This document shows positions 17,508 through 26,476 of a DNA stretch of 33,385 nt, piece after piece (within the stretch, counting starts at the first letter, position 1; each line of letters opens with the position of its first letter). The stretch spans positions 1 to 33,385 of the forward strand of contig CAMVGH010000019.1 of the NCBI GenBank assembly GCA_947166945.1. The letters run 5' to 3'. The notes beneath the pieces are model-generated. The model ran no database searches and had not been told where the DNA came from. It worked only from the letters and a program-made list of their open reading frames with translations. The stretch is from an uncultured Clostridia bacterium (GTDB lineage: Bacteria > Bacillota > Clostridia > Oscillospirales > Ruminococcaceae). The translations under genes were made by a program, and so were the position numbers.

Positions 17508-17855
17508 CTAATATTTGTTGTTAAGGTGTTGCGTTCGGCACTCCGCAAGGTACTCCCTCAGATCATCAGTTGTAATATGCGTGATATGCTTTTCGGTATC
17601 TGAAAGCATCTTGTTGATAGTGGATTGATAGTATTTCAGTGTTTTTTCGCTGCACCCCTCTATCCTCTTAGCATTTATAAAAGCAGTCAGCAGCTCTCCG
17701 TTGCCCAATCCTGACATATCTGCTTTATCGCTGTTTTGCGTGATTTCCACATTCCACAGGTTACGCTCCAATACCTTTTGAAGCTGTAAAAGCTGGGCAT
17801 TATCGAGGTAAGGGAGCATTTCCTGTGTAATGTTAAGTATAATTTGTTCTTTCAT
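17508..17855 (-). pseudogene. Tyrosine recombinase remnant, N-terminal domain only
   Basis: About 115 residues starting at an ATG (17853-17855) behind GAGGTG. The sequence MLPYLDNAQLLQLQKVLERN and then EGCSEKTLKYYQSTI and ITTDDLREYLAE are the N-terminal and SAM-like DNA-binding parts of Firmicutes integrases found beside type I restriction genes and conjugative elements. Normal relatives are about 330 residues. Here the frame ends at LNNKY, before any catalytic residue. It is therefore dead as an enzyme, though a truncated DNA-binding protein is possible. It cannot be the invertase for the cassette at 6224-11552. Confidence 0.75.
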
Positions 17856-17990
17856 TTGGTACACCTCATTTGATTTTAGTGTACCAACGTCCTGCTCCGG
17901 CTTGTATAAGCCAAAAACTATTTCTGTATTATCACTGTTTTTTCGCCGATTGACATTGTTCGTTATCAAGCAAATTATGAATTAATATAA

Positions 17991-20489
17991 CTATTTTGTA
18001 TTCTTAGAATAATATTCAAGGAAATTATCTTTTTTCAACTTACAAATCATTAGAAGCTGGTTTAATGCTTGTTCATCTCCCCAATTAGAAATGCTTGATA
18101 ATGAAGTACCAAATTCTCTAACATTCGCCTTCAATTTATTCAATTCTTCATTTGTAATAACACGCATTCCTTCAACAGCGCTTGCTAATTCGTCTATTCT
18201 ATCTGCATTATGAATCAATATCGGTGTACATTTGCAATCATCACCATAATTCTTATGTAACCATCGAATCGAACCACCTAGTTGATTACAGTATTCTTTG
18301 CATATTGTCTCTGATACTGCTTCATTTTTACACTCAATAACCCAATAATGATTATTTCCAACAGCCCAAAGATTATCAGGTCCTGCTCCGTTAGTCTCTT
18401 GATCAGGACGAGTTGATTTAAAACCAAGTATTATACCAAGTTCTTTTATGGACTGCTCAAAAGTGTTAGCATCGGCAGAGAAATTTAATCTTTCAAGAAC
18501 GCCTTGCAAAAACAATAAGAATTCATTAGAATCCTTAAAGTTTGATGTAAGATAGTCATTAATAGCTTTGGGCTGTGTAGCATTATTGATGACCTTGTCA
18601 TACTGTATTCCAACAATTGGTGTGAGTACACGTATGCTTTCTTTTTTTGCTGAACTTAGAATTTGTTGTGCTTTAGAAGCATCATGCAAATTAGTATATT
18701 CAGCTTTTACCTGCATGAGATATCCCTTGGAATCACTATCATCAACAGAATTAATTATTTTATCCATTTCTTTTATCGCATCTGTAGTCATTCCCTTTCG
18801 GTAAGCTTCATAAGCTTTTCTTAAAGAAATACTAATAGGGTTGATTTTAGCAACAGAAGAGTATGCCACAGTAGATAGTGTTTCACGGCTTTTTTTAATC
18901 CATTCAGTATTACGTTCTAAAGAATAATTCGCTATCTCAAAAACTTCTTCAACTGTTGGAGATTCATTGTCCTCCTTTACGAGAGCCCAAACATTTTTAG
19001 ATAATTCAAACTGTGCAATTGTCGCTTGACTAAAGTAAGAATAACCTTTTTGACGCAAAAGAACATCTGCCAAATTATCTCCCATATAAACCACGCAACA
19101 GGAGTCTCCAGGTGAGCGAACCCCTCTTCCCATACCTTGTTCTATTCGCTGAATCTGCTCTCGAACATAGATTTCACGATTAGCATTTATGCTATGTAAA
19201 TACTTATCATACTCATTTCTTAATGGAGGTAAGCTATCAATCACAAGCATTCGACATGCATCGTTAGGTAAATCGACACCATCATAACGATTAATCAAAA
19301 TAACAAGTCCTACATGCCCATTCTTTAGCTTATCAACAACATCTGAAATATTATCTTTATTTACAATATAATTTGCACTATCCCTCCAGAATTCAGCTCT
19401 ATCTGAAGAAGGAACAATAACGACTACATTATACTGTTTTGATATTCTTACAATGTTATTTTTTATTTCTTCATCTGTAATTGCGTTGTTTAAATGCTTA
19501 GGAAATAGAAGAAGCCTATCTCCAACATCATTTGCTTTTTCAGGAGTAATAATTGAGCCAATTTCATTCTCATTCAAACCAATTGTTGAAACAAACACAC
19601 TATCATCAGCAAGAGTTGCACTCATAAAAATACGACGTTTTGCGGATTCAAAGCTGGAAATCAAGTCAATCGGAATTCCTTTTGGAGTTATTTCAATATA
19701 CCGGGATGTCAAAATACAATTACATGTTGAGAAACTCTCTTTTAATAACGGCAGTGAAAAAAACACAAATTTATTTGTTTCCTCATCATTTTCATATTTT
19801 TGAATAATTTTATAAACCTCTGTATGTTTTTGCTGCCATATCCAAAATGGTATCAACATTTGCTCATTCGGATAGTTTCTTTCAACTATTTCATTGAACT
19901 TAAAAGCGCCATATTCAGATAAACTACTTCTGAATTCTTCAACTAGCTCATTATAGAGATCATGGGTATATGGAATCTTTAGCATAAACTGAGATGAAAT
20001 CGTATCCAAGCAAGCGTGAACATCATCAATTACAATGCTACCTATTGGATACGCTTTTTGTTTATTAATCCCAAAAGCACTTCTTCCATTAACAAGGGAC
20101 TGAATAGGCATAATTAATATCGACTGACATTCTGTATAATAATAATCATCTCTGTCTGTTGTCGCCTTTATGCCAAGTTTTTTTGCTTCAAGCAATACTT
20201 GTCGTTCAAGAAAATGATCAGGAACTACATATACAGCGGGACCTTTTCCTTCATTCAAGCAGCTTTTCAGGATCATAAGACCAACTACTGTCTTTCCACT
20301 TCCTGTATTCATTTTGATAATTGTATTCTTTGCATCCCTTTGTTCAAACCATTTTTTCCATACGTCAGATTGTACATCTCTCGAATACTGATAACAAGGA
20401 TCCTTTGCTGGCAAGGACATAAAAATTTCTCTTGGTTCAAGAATCTTATTCGAAGCTGCATTTTCTAAACGTTTAAACAAATCTTTCAT
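17991..20489 (-). CDS. DinG/XPD-like helicase with C-terminal nuclease-like domain
   Basis: An 832-residue superfamily 2 helicase. Motif I is MNTGSGKT (about 60-67), motif II is the variant IVIDDVHA (DDVH in place of DEAH, about 155), motif III is FMSATL (about 295), and motif VI is EQGMGRGVRS (about 455). The last 150 residues contain GPDNLW and, 12 residues on, VIECKNE, the pattern of a PD-(D/E)xK-type nuclease or its relic. AGGAGG-like GGAGG (20495-20499) precedes the ATG at 20489, so the upstream ATG at 20501 is unlikely. It follows the hsdS remnant on the same strand, where hsdR often lies, but it is not HsdR in length or domain order. A stand-alone or helper antiphage helicase is likely. 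It ends in TAG. Confidence 0.8.
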   Translation of the reverse strand: MKDLFKRLENAASNKILEPREIFMSLPAKDPCYQYSRDVQSDVWKKWFEQRDAKNTIIKMNTGSGKTVVGLMILKSCLNEGKGPAVYVVPDHFLERQVLLEAKKLGIKATTDRDDYYYTECQSILIMPIQSLVNGRSAFGINKQKAYPIGSIVIDDVHACLDTISSQFMLKIPYTHDLYNELVEEFRSSLSEYGAFKFNEIVERNYPNEQMLIPFWIWQQKHTEVYKIIQKYENDEETNKFVFFSLPLLKESFSTCNCILTSRYIEITPKGIPIDLISSFESAKRRIFMSATLADDSVFVSTIGLNENEIGSIITPEKANDVGDRLLLFPKHLNNAITDEEIKNNIVRISKQYNVVVIVPSSDRAEFWRDSANYIVNKDNISDVVDKLKNGHVGLVILINRYDGVDLPNDACRMLVIDSLPPLRNEYDKYLHSINANREIYVREQIQRIEQGMGRGVRSPGDSCCVVYMGDNLADVLLRQKGYSYFSQATIAQFELSKNVWALVKEDNESPTVEEVFEIANYSLERNTEWIKKSRETLSTVAYSSVAKINPISISLRKAYEAYRKGMTTDAIKEMDKIINSVDDSDSKGYLMQVKAEYTNLHDASKAQQILSSAKKESIRVLTPIVGIQYDKVINNATQPKAINDYLTSNFKDSNEFLLFLQGVLERLNFSADANTFEQSIKELGIILGFKSTRPDQETNGAGPDNLWAVGNNHYWVIECKNEAVSETICKEYCNQLGGSIRWLHKNYGDDCKCTPILIHNADRIDELASAVEGMRVITNEELNKLKANVREFGTSLSSISNWGDEQALNQLLMICKLKKDNFLEYYSKNTK

Positions 20490-20548
20490 TTTATCCTCCA
20501 TGTATTATAGAATCCATTTGTTCATTTAGTTTCATTTTCGATTATTAA

Positions 20549-21731
20549 TCACCCAAAATACTCCTGCATCAGTGCCTTTTTCAGCGTTTCTGCCTTTTCA
20601 AGCACCTGCTTGACTGCCAATTTCGATTTGTCAATTTGATTGGAGAAATCAGCGAACTGTTGCTGTTGTTCTTTGGGAGGCAAAATAATAGGGAAATCTT
20701 CAACCTGATCTAAATTTATCTATCGTTTATCAATTCCACCTACACATACTTTACGAATATATTTTCTGTACGCTTCTCCAGTAAGAATTGTTACAACGTA
20801 TTCTGGAACAACGGAACTGTTTAATCTAACAAGATAAACGTGTCCGTTAATATTTGCAGAACCGTCCTCTCCCAAGTATAGAGCAGCTCTTCCTAAACTA
20901 CTGTTTTCAGTATTAATTCTTCCTGTTTTTGTGATAAGAATATCCTTGTGATTGACGATACTTTTTTTCATTTTATGATGAGTTTCTTCATCTATGTAAG
21001 CAACATCAGAGAGGTCAATTCTATTTCGCCATACATTTTGACTACGCAAAAAAGCTATACCACTTTCTACATAGTTTTCACTACCGCCTTTAGGTGTATT
21101 TCCATTCGTAATTAAAGTTGACAATTCTTTCAGTGTTTTAACTTCCCAGCCCATTAGATTATCAATCGGCTCCCCAAACATCTCCACAAACCGTGATTTG
21201 ACAAGCAGGTCGAGCTTTTCAATGATAGCGTTGCAGAGGTTTATTGTGTGGGTTACTTTGTCGAGGTTGGCGGCGATTTGGCGCTGGGCTTCGAGGGGCG
21301 GGAGAGGTATAGATACTTTTGAAAACTCAGTTTTATTTAGGAACTACTGCGACATTTGCTTTTGTCTGTAATAACTCTTTTTGAAAAGATATTGCATACG
21401 CAATATAACGATTGTTATTCCCATCAAAAGGAATAATTGCGTTTATTTGTTGATTGAACGCACATTCTTTTTGAGTAATTTTAGTTTTTCCAATTATCCC
21501 TATGCACGTTACAACAATACTTCCAACGGGCAAAACTCTTGCTTTATTTCGTGCCTTTTCAGATATATAGAATTCAGTATCAAATAAATCAATATTATCT
21601 GTACTAAAATCACTTGGTTTCAAAAAAGGGATATCATTAGATTCGTAGTTTTCTGTATCGGAAGTCTTAGGTGTGTTTCCTGTTATTATTTCTCCAATTT
21701 CAGACAAAGGAATAATTCGATTTTTACTCAT
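20549..21731 (-). pseudogene. hsdS: Type I restriction specificity subunit, frameshifted and with amber codon
   Basis: HsdS chooses the DNA target through two recognition domains. Here the first domain (from the ATG at 21731, MSKNRIIPLSEIGEI) runs to 21333 and stops at PK. The conserved central region continues in another frame (LNKTEFSKVSIPLPPLEAQ, then EKLDLLVKSRFVEMFGEP), so a small deletion of about 1-5 nt has shifted the frame near 21340. The second domain (20720-21187) ends at a TAG after GGIDKR. The same frame then gives INLDQVEDFPIILPPKEQ and the helical tail ALMQEYFG, stopping at 20549. It starts 8 nt inside the hsdM end. Two independent lesions make a working HsdS unlikely. Confidence 0.85.
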
Positions 21732-22398
21732 TCAACAATCCCCACAACGCCGACAGCACACCGCCGAGTTCCTTGTAAAGCCCGTCAAGGTCTGCCATGA
21801 TCTCGCTTGTGGGAGGATATTCCACCGCCACATATTCGGTTTTCTTGTACTTGTTGATAGACAGGTCATAGTCGTTGTCCACGATCTCCTGCTTCGGCAC
21901 GAAAAAGCTCTGCTCCGTGCGCTCCCTGTTACGTTCACCATCAGGGTTGTGGAATCGGGCGATAATATCGGGAATATCGTTCTCAGCGATCTCCGAACGC
22001 TTATCATCGAGTGAGAAGCCGTCCGCCCTCATATCATAGAACCACACGTTATCCGTTCCGCCTGCATCGGTCTTGACGAACACCAGCACCGCCGTTGAAA
22101 CTCCTGCATAGGGCTTGAAAACACCGCTGGGCATGGAAATAACGGCTTTGAGCTGATGATTTTCTATAAGTTCCTTGCGGATAGACTTGTGTGCATTAGA
22201 TGAACCGAACAGCACACCGTCAGGCACGATACAAGCACATCTGCCGCCCTTTTGCAGCAGACGCAGGAACAGTGCAAGGAACAGCAGTTCCGTCTTTTTC
22301 GTGTTTGTGACAGCTTTCAGGTTGTCGTTGATACTCTCCGCATCAACAGAACCCTTGAACGGCGGATTGCCCATTATCTGGACTGTGTTATGTGTCAT
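21724..22398 (-). CDS. hsdM: Type I methyltransferase subunit, C-terminal half
   Basis: This 224-residue frame starts MTHNTVQIMGNPPF and carries the catalytic motif IV NPPF, then GRCACIVPDGVLFGSS and the usual HsdM tail. It is the direct continuation of the N-terminal half at 22567-23475, cut off by a 212-bp insertion. It has gained its own ATG behind GGAGGA, both lying inside the insertion, and a promoter-like TTGACA-17-TAAAAT at 22429-22457. It could therefore be made as a separate polypeptide. It overlaps hsdS by 8 nt. Whether the two halves could pair into a working N6-adenine methylase is unknown. HsdM is normally about 500 residues; the halves sum to 526. Confidence 0.82.
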   Translation of the reverse strand: MTHNTVQIMGNPPFKGSVDAESINDNLKAVTNTKKTELLFLALFLRLLQKGGRCACIVPDGVLFGSSNAHKSIRKELIENHQLKAVISMPSGVFKPYAGVSTAVLVFVKTDAGGTDNVWFYDMRADGFSLDDKRSEIAENDIPDIIARFHNPDGERNRERTEQSFFVPKQEIVDNDYDLSINKYKKTEYVAVEYPPTSEIMADLDGLYKELGGVLSALWGLLNE

Positions 22399-22584
22399 GT
22401 TATTATCTTCCTCCGCCTGCAGCTGGTGATTTTATCATAGTATTATTGGGCTGTCAAGGCTAAAATGAACGCATACGCGGTCTTGACAGCCCAATAATAC
22501 TATGATTATATGCAATTATGCAGACGAAGGATAGCTCTGTTTGTAAAAACCTGAAATACTCATTGTTTATATAGTCCAGATAAT
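22373..22584. mobile_element. 212-bp MITE-like insertion splitting hsdM
   Basis: The ends are 12-bp inverted repeats (ATTATCTGGACT at 22373-22384, AGTCCAGATAAT at 22573-22584). Inside are perfect 25-bp arms (22434-22458 and 22482-22506) that could fold into a long hairpin. It has no transposase. GCAAT borders both junctions, but the exact target duplication is unclear because the restored frame would need one more base. It interrupts hsdM just before the NPPF motif. Confidence 0.8.
22429..22457 (-). promoter_or_regulatory. Promoter carried by the insertion, reading into the hsdM C-half
   Basis: On the minus strand TTGACA (22452-22457), a 17-bp spacer and TAAAAT (22429-22434). The other arm of the palindrome carries the same TTGACA facing the opposite way with a poorer -10 (TTATAT, 22506-22511). 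Confidence 0.6.
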
Positions 22585-23475
22585 TGCAAGGCAGACCGTA
22601 TATTTACCGCTAACACTGTTCTGCTTTGAAACGCTGTCCTTGTAGTCAATATCGGGATTGGTGATAGAGTGAAGCATCAGGTTCATAGCCGAGATACGGA
22701 GCATTGTTTGGTCGGTATCGTAGCCCGTAAAGGTCTTTGTAGCAAAGTCAGCCCATTGCTCATCGGTCATGGTATCCTCATAATGCTTGCGGATATATTC
22801 AGCGGCGGAAACGAGAAATCCGGCTGTACCGCAGGCAGGATCGCATATCACATCATCGGGAGTGGGTGCAACCAGCTCCACCATCATCTCACGGATATGT
22901 TTCGGAGTACGGAACTGTCCGTTTTGACCTGCCGTAGAGAGCTTACCGAGCATATACTCATACAGATCACCCTGCATATCGAGGTCAGCTATATCATGCT
23001 CATAGAGATCGTCAAGCCCCGTGATGATTTTCTGCAACACCTGCGGATTAGGGATAACGAACACGGCACTATCCATGTATCGAGTGAAAGCTGACTGTTC
23101 CTGTTCACCGTCCTCACGGTCTGCAATTTCTATCAGCTCACCCTTATCGTCAAAATCGGGGAGCTTGCCGTACTTCATTTTCTTTACCGCAGGAAAGGCG
23201 TATTTCGAGATAATGCTGAAAATATCACGAGCATCCTTGTCCTTGAATTTGCTCCAACGCATAGCCTGTCCGATCTCCGATTGCGGAAATATCAGATCGG
23301 CAGTATTGCCCGTCATATTGGCAAATTCTTCGTTTTCAAGCTCTTTTTCATCGAGGGAGCGTATAAACATCAGATAAGTGAGCTGTTCAATGACCGTCAA
23401 CGGATTGGTGATACCGCCAGCCCATATATCAGTCCATATTTTATCTATCTTATTCTTAATGACACCAGTTATCAT
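22567..23475 (-). CDS. hsdM: Type I methyltransferase subunit, N-terminal half
   Basis: A 302-residue frame beginning MITGVIKNKIDKIWTDIW behind TGGAGGT. The N-terminal helical HsdM domain (about 1-170) is followed by the target-region entry GQFRTPKHIREMMVELV and the S-adenosylmethionine motif DPACGTAGFLVSA (about 215-227). True HsdM sequence ends at GKYTVCLA, and the last few residues (IIWTI) come from the insertion. It lacks NPPF and so cannot methylate alone. An XRE regulator on the same strand lies about 150 bp upstream. Confidence 0.85.
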   Translation of the reverse strand: MITGVIKNKIDKIWTDIWAGGITNPLTVIEQLTYLMFIRSLDEKELENEEFANMTGNTADLIFPQSEIGQAMRWSKFKDKDARDIFSIISKYAFPAVKKMKYGKLPDFDDKGELIEIADREDGEQEQSAFTRYMDSAVFVIPNPQVLQKIITGLDDLYEHDIADLDMQGDLYEYMLGKLSTAGQNGQFRTPKHIREMMVELVAPTPDDVICDPACGTAGFLVSAAEYIRKHYEDTMTDEQWADFATKTFTGYDTDQTMLRISAMNLMLHSITNPDIDYKDSVSKQNSVSGKYTVCLAIIWTI

Positions 23476-23598
23476 TGTAAACCTCCAAGTACCTCACATA
23501 ACGCAAGGTGTCATCGATTATATTATAGCACAATCTGCACAAATAGTCAATGATTCGACAATGAAAAATCTATATATTTCACTGAGGATTTTACGGGC

Positions 23599-23630
23599 AA
23601 AACGAAAAGGCGGCTCCGTAGAACCGCCTT
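23599..23630 (-). terminator. Terminator of the XRE regulator gene
   Basis: A 7-bp stem, AAGGCGG with CCGCCTT (23607-23613 and 23624-23630), is followed on the minus strand by TTTTCGTTTT. It overlaps the stop codon of the regulator. Confidence 0.8.
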
Positions 23631-23937
23631 ACTTCATTTCTTTTGCAATCGCTATCAGCATTTCAAGCTGTTTCGGGGACAGGGACTTGAATGTTGCAAC
23701 AGCTTCATTCAATGTGCCGGGGCTTGTAACATCTTCCTCAAAGAAGTCCTTTGGCTCAACACCGAGGAACTCGCAGATATAGAGGAACATCTGCATTGAG
23801 GGCAGAGCCTTCTTGTTTTCGATATTGTTGATATAGCTTTGACTTTGACCTAAGCTCAGGCTCATATCCCGTGCGGATATATTCTTCTCCGTCCTCAGCT
23901 TTGCTATCCGGTCCGATATGAAGTCTGCATCAATCAT
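23629..23937 (-). CDS. XRE-family transcriptional regulator
   Basis: A 102-residue protein. The helix-turn-helix is clear: ISDRIAKLRTEKNISARDMS, then LGQSQSYINNIENKKALPS, at about residues 6-45. The rest is a short helical tail (SPKQLEMLIAIAKEMK) of the kind that mediates dimerisation. The ATG at 23937 follows AGGTGGTGA. An upstream GTG in the same frame is less likely. Its place before hsdM suggests a controller of the restriction locus or of a neighbouring gene, but the terminator directly after it means it is transcribed alone. Confidence 0.87.
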   Translation of the reverse strand: MIDADFISDRIAKLRTEKNISARDMSLSLGQSQSYINNIENKKALPSMQMFLYICEFLGVEPKDFFEEDVTSPGTLNEAVATFKSLSPKQLEMLIAIAKEMK

Positions 23938-24012
23938 TCGTATCACCACCTACATATAATTATAATATACGCAAGCCGAAATCTACCTATACATTGTTTC
24001 AACTTGTGTTGA

Positions 24013-24503
24013 CATAACAACAATCACTATGACCTAAAAGTCAGAAGAATCGGAGAGCTTTGCGAAGATGTGGAAATATGTGATGATTATATTCGATTGG
24101 CAGAAGATATCCAGTTGGGTATGCAAAAAGAAATTGCGGAAAAACACATATATATAGAGTGTAATCCTTCGTCAAATATTCTAATTGGGCCCTTTGATAG
24201 GTACGAACAGCATCCCATATTTACTTTTTATCCGGTCAGGAGCATTATAGGAAATAAACCGCTGTTTGTTTCTGTCAACACCGATGACCAAGGTGTATTT
24301 GATACATCTTTGGAAGAAGAATTCTCTCTATTGGAATGTGCATTACGAAAAAAACGTCATCATCATACTGTGATGATGAGATATATGGTTATCTCGAAAA
24401 ACTGCAAAAGAATGGATTTTCACAGATATTTCCGCGGACATCTCACAGATCTGAAGAAATTGCCAAGTTTAATCATTATTTGCAGGATACAGATTATAAT
24501 TAA
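24013..24503 (+). pseudogene. Remnant of an adenosine-deaminase protein resembling RADAR RdrB
   Basis: This is the C-terminal 160 or so residues of an adenosine deaminase-fold protein. The readable part has YIECNPSSNILIGPF, then HPIFTF and FVSVNTDDQGVFDTSLEEEF. The combination ECxPSSN, HP and SxNTDDQGVF is the metal-site end of the deaminase family, and in this form it resembles RdrB, the deaminase of the RADAR antiphage system. Upstream is a stop at 24010 with no start. A frameshift at the A-run near 24350 moves the frame, after which it continues CDDEIYGYLEKLQKNGF and QIFPRTSHRSEEIAKFNHYL to a stop at 24503. Truncated and frameshifted, it cannot be active. No ATPase partner (RdrA) is visible. 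Confidence 0.65.
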
Positions 24504-24597
24504 ATCTATAAAAAGACATTCCCAAAACTATTACACAATACGCTTTTATATGATAATGGATTCAAATGGCACAGCTTATAGCTGTTGGCTATTCGTT

Positions 24598-24792
24598 TTA
24601 TAACATATTTATTTGGATAATTTGTTCGACATTCACCCAATAATTCTGTATTACAATCGGCTGTGGTGTGAACTGCCCGACAGATCGACCGCACCGTACA
24701 TAGCCTGCAAAAACATAGCGAACAGAACTGGCAGCATAAATTTCAGCAGCTTCGAAAGTATCGCACCTTACGTAAAATCGTTGTTTTTTCAT
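24598..24792 (-). CDS. Possible small protein of unknown function (64 residues)
   Basis: The ATG at 24792 follows GGAGGA at good spacing, and the codons read MKKQRFYVRCDTFEAAEIYA onwards. The product is basic at the start, has two Cys residues, and shows no family motif. There is little else to support it; it may be a remnant of a larger gene. Confidence 0.4.
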   Translation of the reverse strand: MKKQRFYVRCDTFEAAEIYAASSVRYVFAGYVRCGRSVGQFTPQPIVIQNYWVNVEQIIQINML

Positions 24793-24919
24793 TCGTCCTC
24801 CATATAAAGAACCGGGTAAAACGGCGGTACCGTCTTATCCGGCATATGATCAGCCATTGAGAGGCTATATTATAGCATATAGTCCCGGCAATGTCAAGAT
24901 TTTCGGCATATCAGAACGG

Positions 24920-25864
24920 TCACGGAACCGGTGCAGTCTCTGTCTCCGGAACCGGAGGCAGAGGCTCGGTCGTCTGTTCAGGTTCATCGGCTTCGGCTGT
25001 TTGTACAGCTTCGTTCCGAACAAGTGAAGCATACTCACCGAATGTCTCCGCAAATGTCATAAAGGCGGCAGCATATCCGGATAAAGCCGTTTCAAGCTCG
25101 GGTGTCCAGCTATCTCTGAACGGCAGCATCTTTGATACCATATCGGCGTTTTCTTTAGCATTTTTCACGGCGTAGAAGGCTTCCTCCGCGACTTCGCTTT
25201 CGGAAAGACCGCTTACAGCCGCAAGACCTCTTGTATAAAGCGAGGCGGTCTGTGACAGCTTCATCTCATCATATCCGGCAAATGCCTTTATGTTGTTTAT
25301 AAGACCTTCATCGTTCCAGTCCACTGTTACCGGCTCGGGTTCCGGCGGCTCCGTTTCGGATACTTCGGCTGCTTTTTCGCTCATAATAGTAAGGATCTCG
25401 CTTTCCACCGAGGTCTCAGACACGGAAATATAGTCATTTATTTCCTTATTTAGCTCCAGAAGCCTTGCGCCTGTCTCAAGGGCAAGCTCTTTATCCGATA
25501 CGCTCCATGTAGCCGAACCGAGAATGAGCATATCTCTCATTTTCTTGCTGCATTCGGTCAGCTCCGCCACAACGGAGTATGAAGCATCCCAAGCCTCCTC
25601 AAAGGTGCAGTTTTTGGCTTTCGCTACACCTTTCGCGCAAGCGGAAGCCATTCCCATAATGTCGGTCTCCGTGTACTCGGAATACTTGTTTACAGCTTCG
25701 TTGAAGCTGTTATCCGCCCAATCGGTATCGTGAAAGTTAAGCTCCGGATAGGTTTTGGTCGGTTGTGCCGCTGTTGTTACAGCAACAGGGGTCTCGCTTT
25801 TTCCACAGCTGCTCGATACAGCTGTCAGGACTGCGATCATTGCGATACATAGCATCTTTTTCAT
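24920..25864 (-). CDS. Predicted lipoprotein with two similar halves
   Basis: A 314-residue protein. The signal MKKMLCIAMIAVLTAV ends in the lipobox SSSC (Cys about 20), followed by a Thr/Pro linker. Two related halical modules follow. DTDWADNSFNEAVNKYSEYT with FEEAWDASYSVVAEL is echoed by VDWNDEGLINNIKAFAGYD with SEVAEEAFYAVKNA, so the protein arose by internal duplication. A Pro/Glu/Thr-rich region separates the halves, and another (PLPPVPETETAPVP) ends it. AAAGGG precedes the ATG. It would be membrane-anchored outside the cell. I do not recognise the family. Confidence 0.75.
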   Translation of the reverse strand: MKKMLCIAMIAVLTAVSSSCGKSETPVAVTTAAQPTKTYPELNFHDTDWADNSFNEAVNKYSEYTETDIMGMASACAKGVAKAKNCTFEEAWDASYSVVAELTECSKKMRDMLILGSATWSVSDKELALETGARLLELNKEINDYISVSETSVESEILTIMSEKAAEVSETEPPEPEPVTVDWNDEGLINNIKAFAGYDEMKLSQTASLYTRGLAAVSGLSESEVAEEAFYAVKNAKENADMVSKMLPFRDSWTPELETALSGYAAAFMTFAETFGEYASLVRNEAVQTAEADEPEQTTEPLPPVPETETAPVP

Positions 25865-26061
25865 AATAAATACCCTTTCTTAAAAGTGAATTGACTATTC
25901 TTAGTCATATCTATTATGATAGCAAAAAGGACCAACAACGGGAAAAGCAGACAAATTAACCTATAGTTAATACAGCCAACATTTGGTAAATTAATTTTTT
26001 ATCGGACATGTTATACTATTGGTAAGTCTATTATACCCACAGTTAAGGAATGGAGCTATGT

Positions 26062-26388
26062 ATGAATATTGATTCTATCGGAAAGTATATCAGACTGTAC
26101 CGAACCAAAAAGAAAATGACACAGGAAAAACTGGCAGAGTATGCCGATGTTTCACCCGCGTATATCAGTATGATGGAGCGCTCGGAGAAATATCCCGCTC
26201 TTATCACATTGATCAAGATCGCTAATGCGCTTGATATAACCCCGGATATGATATTATGCGAAACTCTGAACAGGGAATATGAAATGAAACGCTCTGTTAT
26301 GCTCGACGACATAAGCGAACTGCCCAAGCGCGAACAAGAACGTATTTTTGCTATGGTCAACTTGATGATCGAAGAAGCAAAGAAGTAA
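26062..26388 (+). CDS. XRE-family transcriptional regulator
   Basis: A 108-residue repressor-type protein. Residues about 4-60 are a canonical helix-turn-helix: IGKYIRLYRTKKKMTQEKLA, then ADVSPAYISMMERSEKYPAL. A helical tail with PKREQERIFAMVNLMIEEAKK follows. The ATG at 26062 is 6 nt after a TGGAG; an in-frame ATG at 26050 with AAGG before it is an alternative and would add four residues. It is convergent with the CxxC gene, with which it shares a terminator. A TATACT box near 26012 may be its promoter. Confidence 0.88.
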   Translation: MNIDSIGKYIRLYRTKKKMTQEKLAEYADVSPAYISMMERSEKYPALITLIKIANALDITPDMILCETLNREYEMKRSVMLDDISELPKREQERIFAMVNLMIEEAKK

Positions 26389-26431
26389 GCGACAAAATTC
26401 GACAAATCAGCAATTGTACCATTTTGACAGC

Positions 26432-26464
26432 AAAACAGCATCGGAACCATACCGATGCTGTTTT
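26432..26464. terminator. Bidirectional terminator between convergent genes
   Basis: A 13-bp perfect stem, AAAACAGCATCGG and CCGATGCTGTTTT, around a 7-nt loop, with T-runs on both strands. It serves the XRE gene and the convergent CxxC gene. Confidence 0.92.
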
Positions 26465-26476
26465 CTTGTATGACTC

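Noticed and set aside
17508..17855. The second integrase as the invertase of the cassette.
   Set aside because: It lacks the whole catalytic domain; only the recombinase at 4633-5541 has the full active site.
1542..20722. Recoding of TAG as glutamine, suggested by in-frame TAG codons in the RecD2-like gene and hsdS.
   Set aside because: The CxxC gene (26477) ends in TAG directly before a perfect terminator, and reading through it would translate the hairpin. Genes at 8262, 17991 and 28182 also end in TAG. Simple nonsense mutations fit better.
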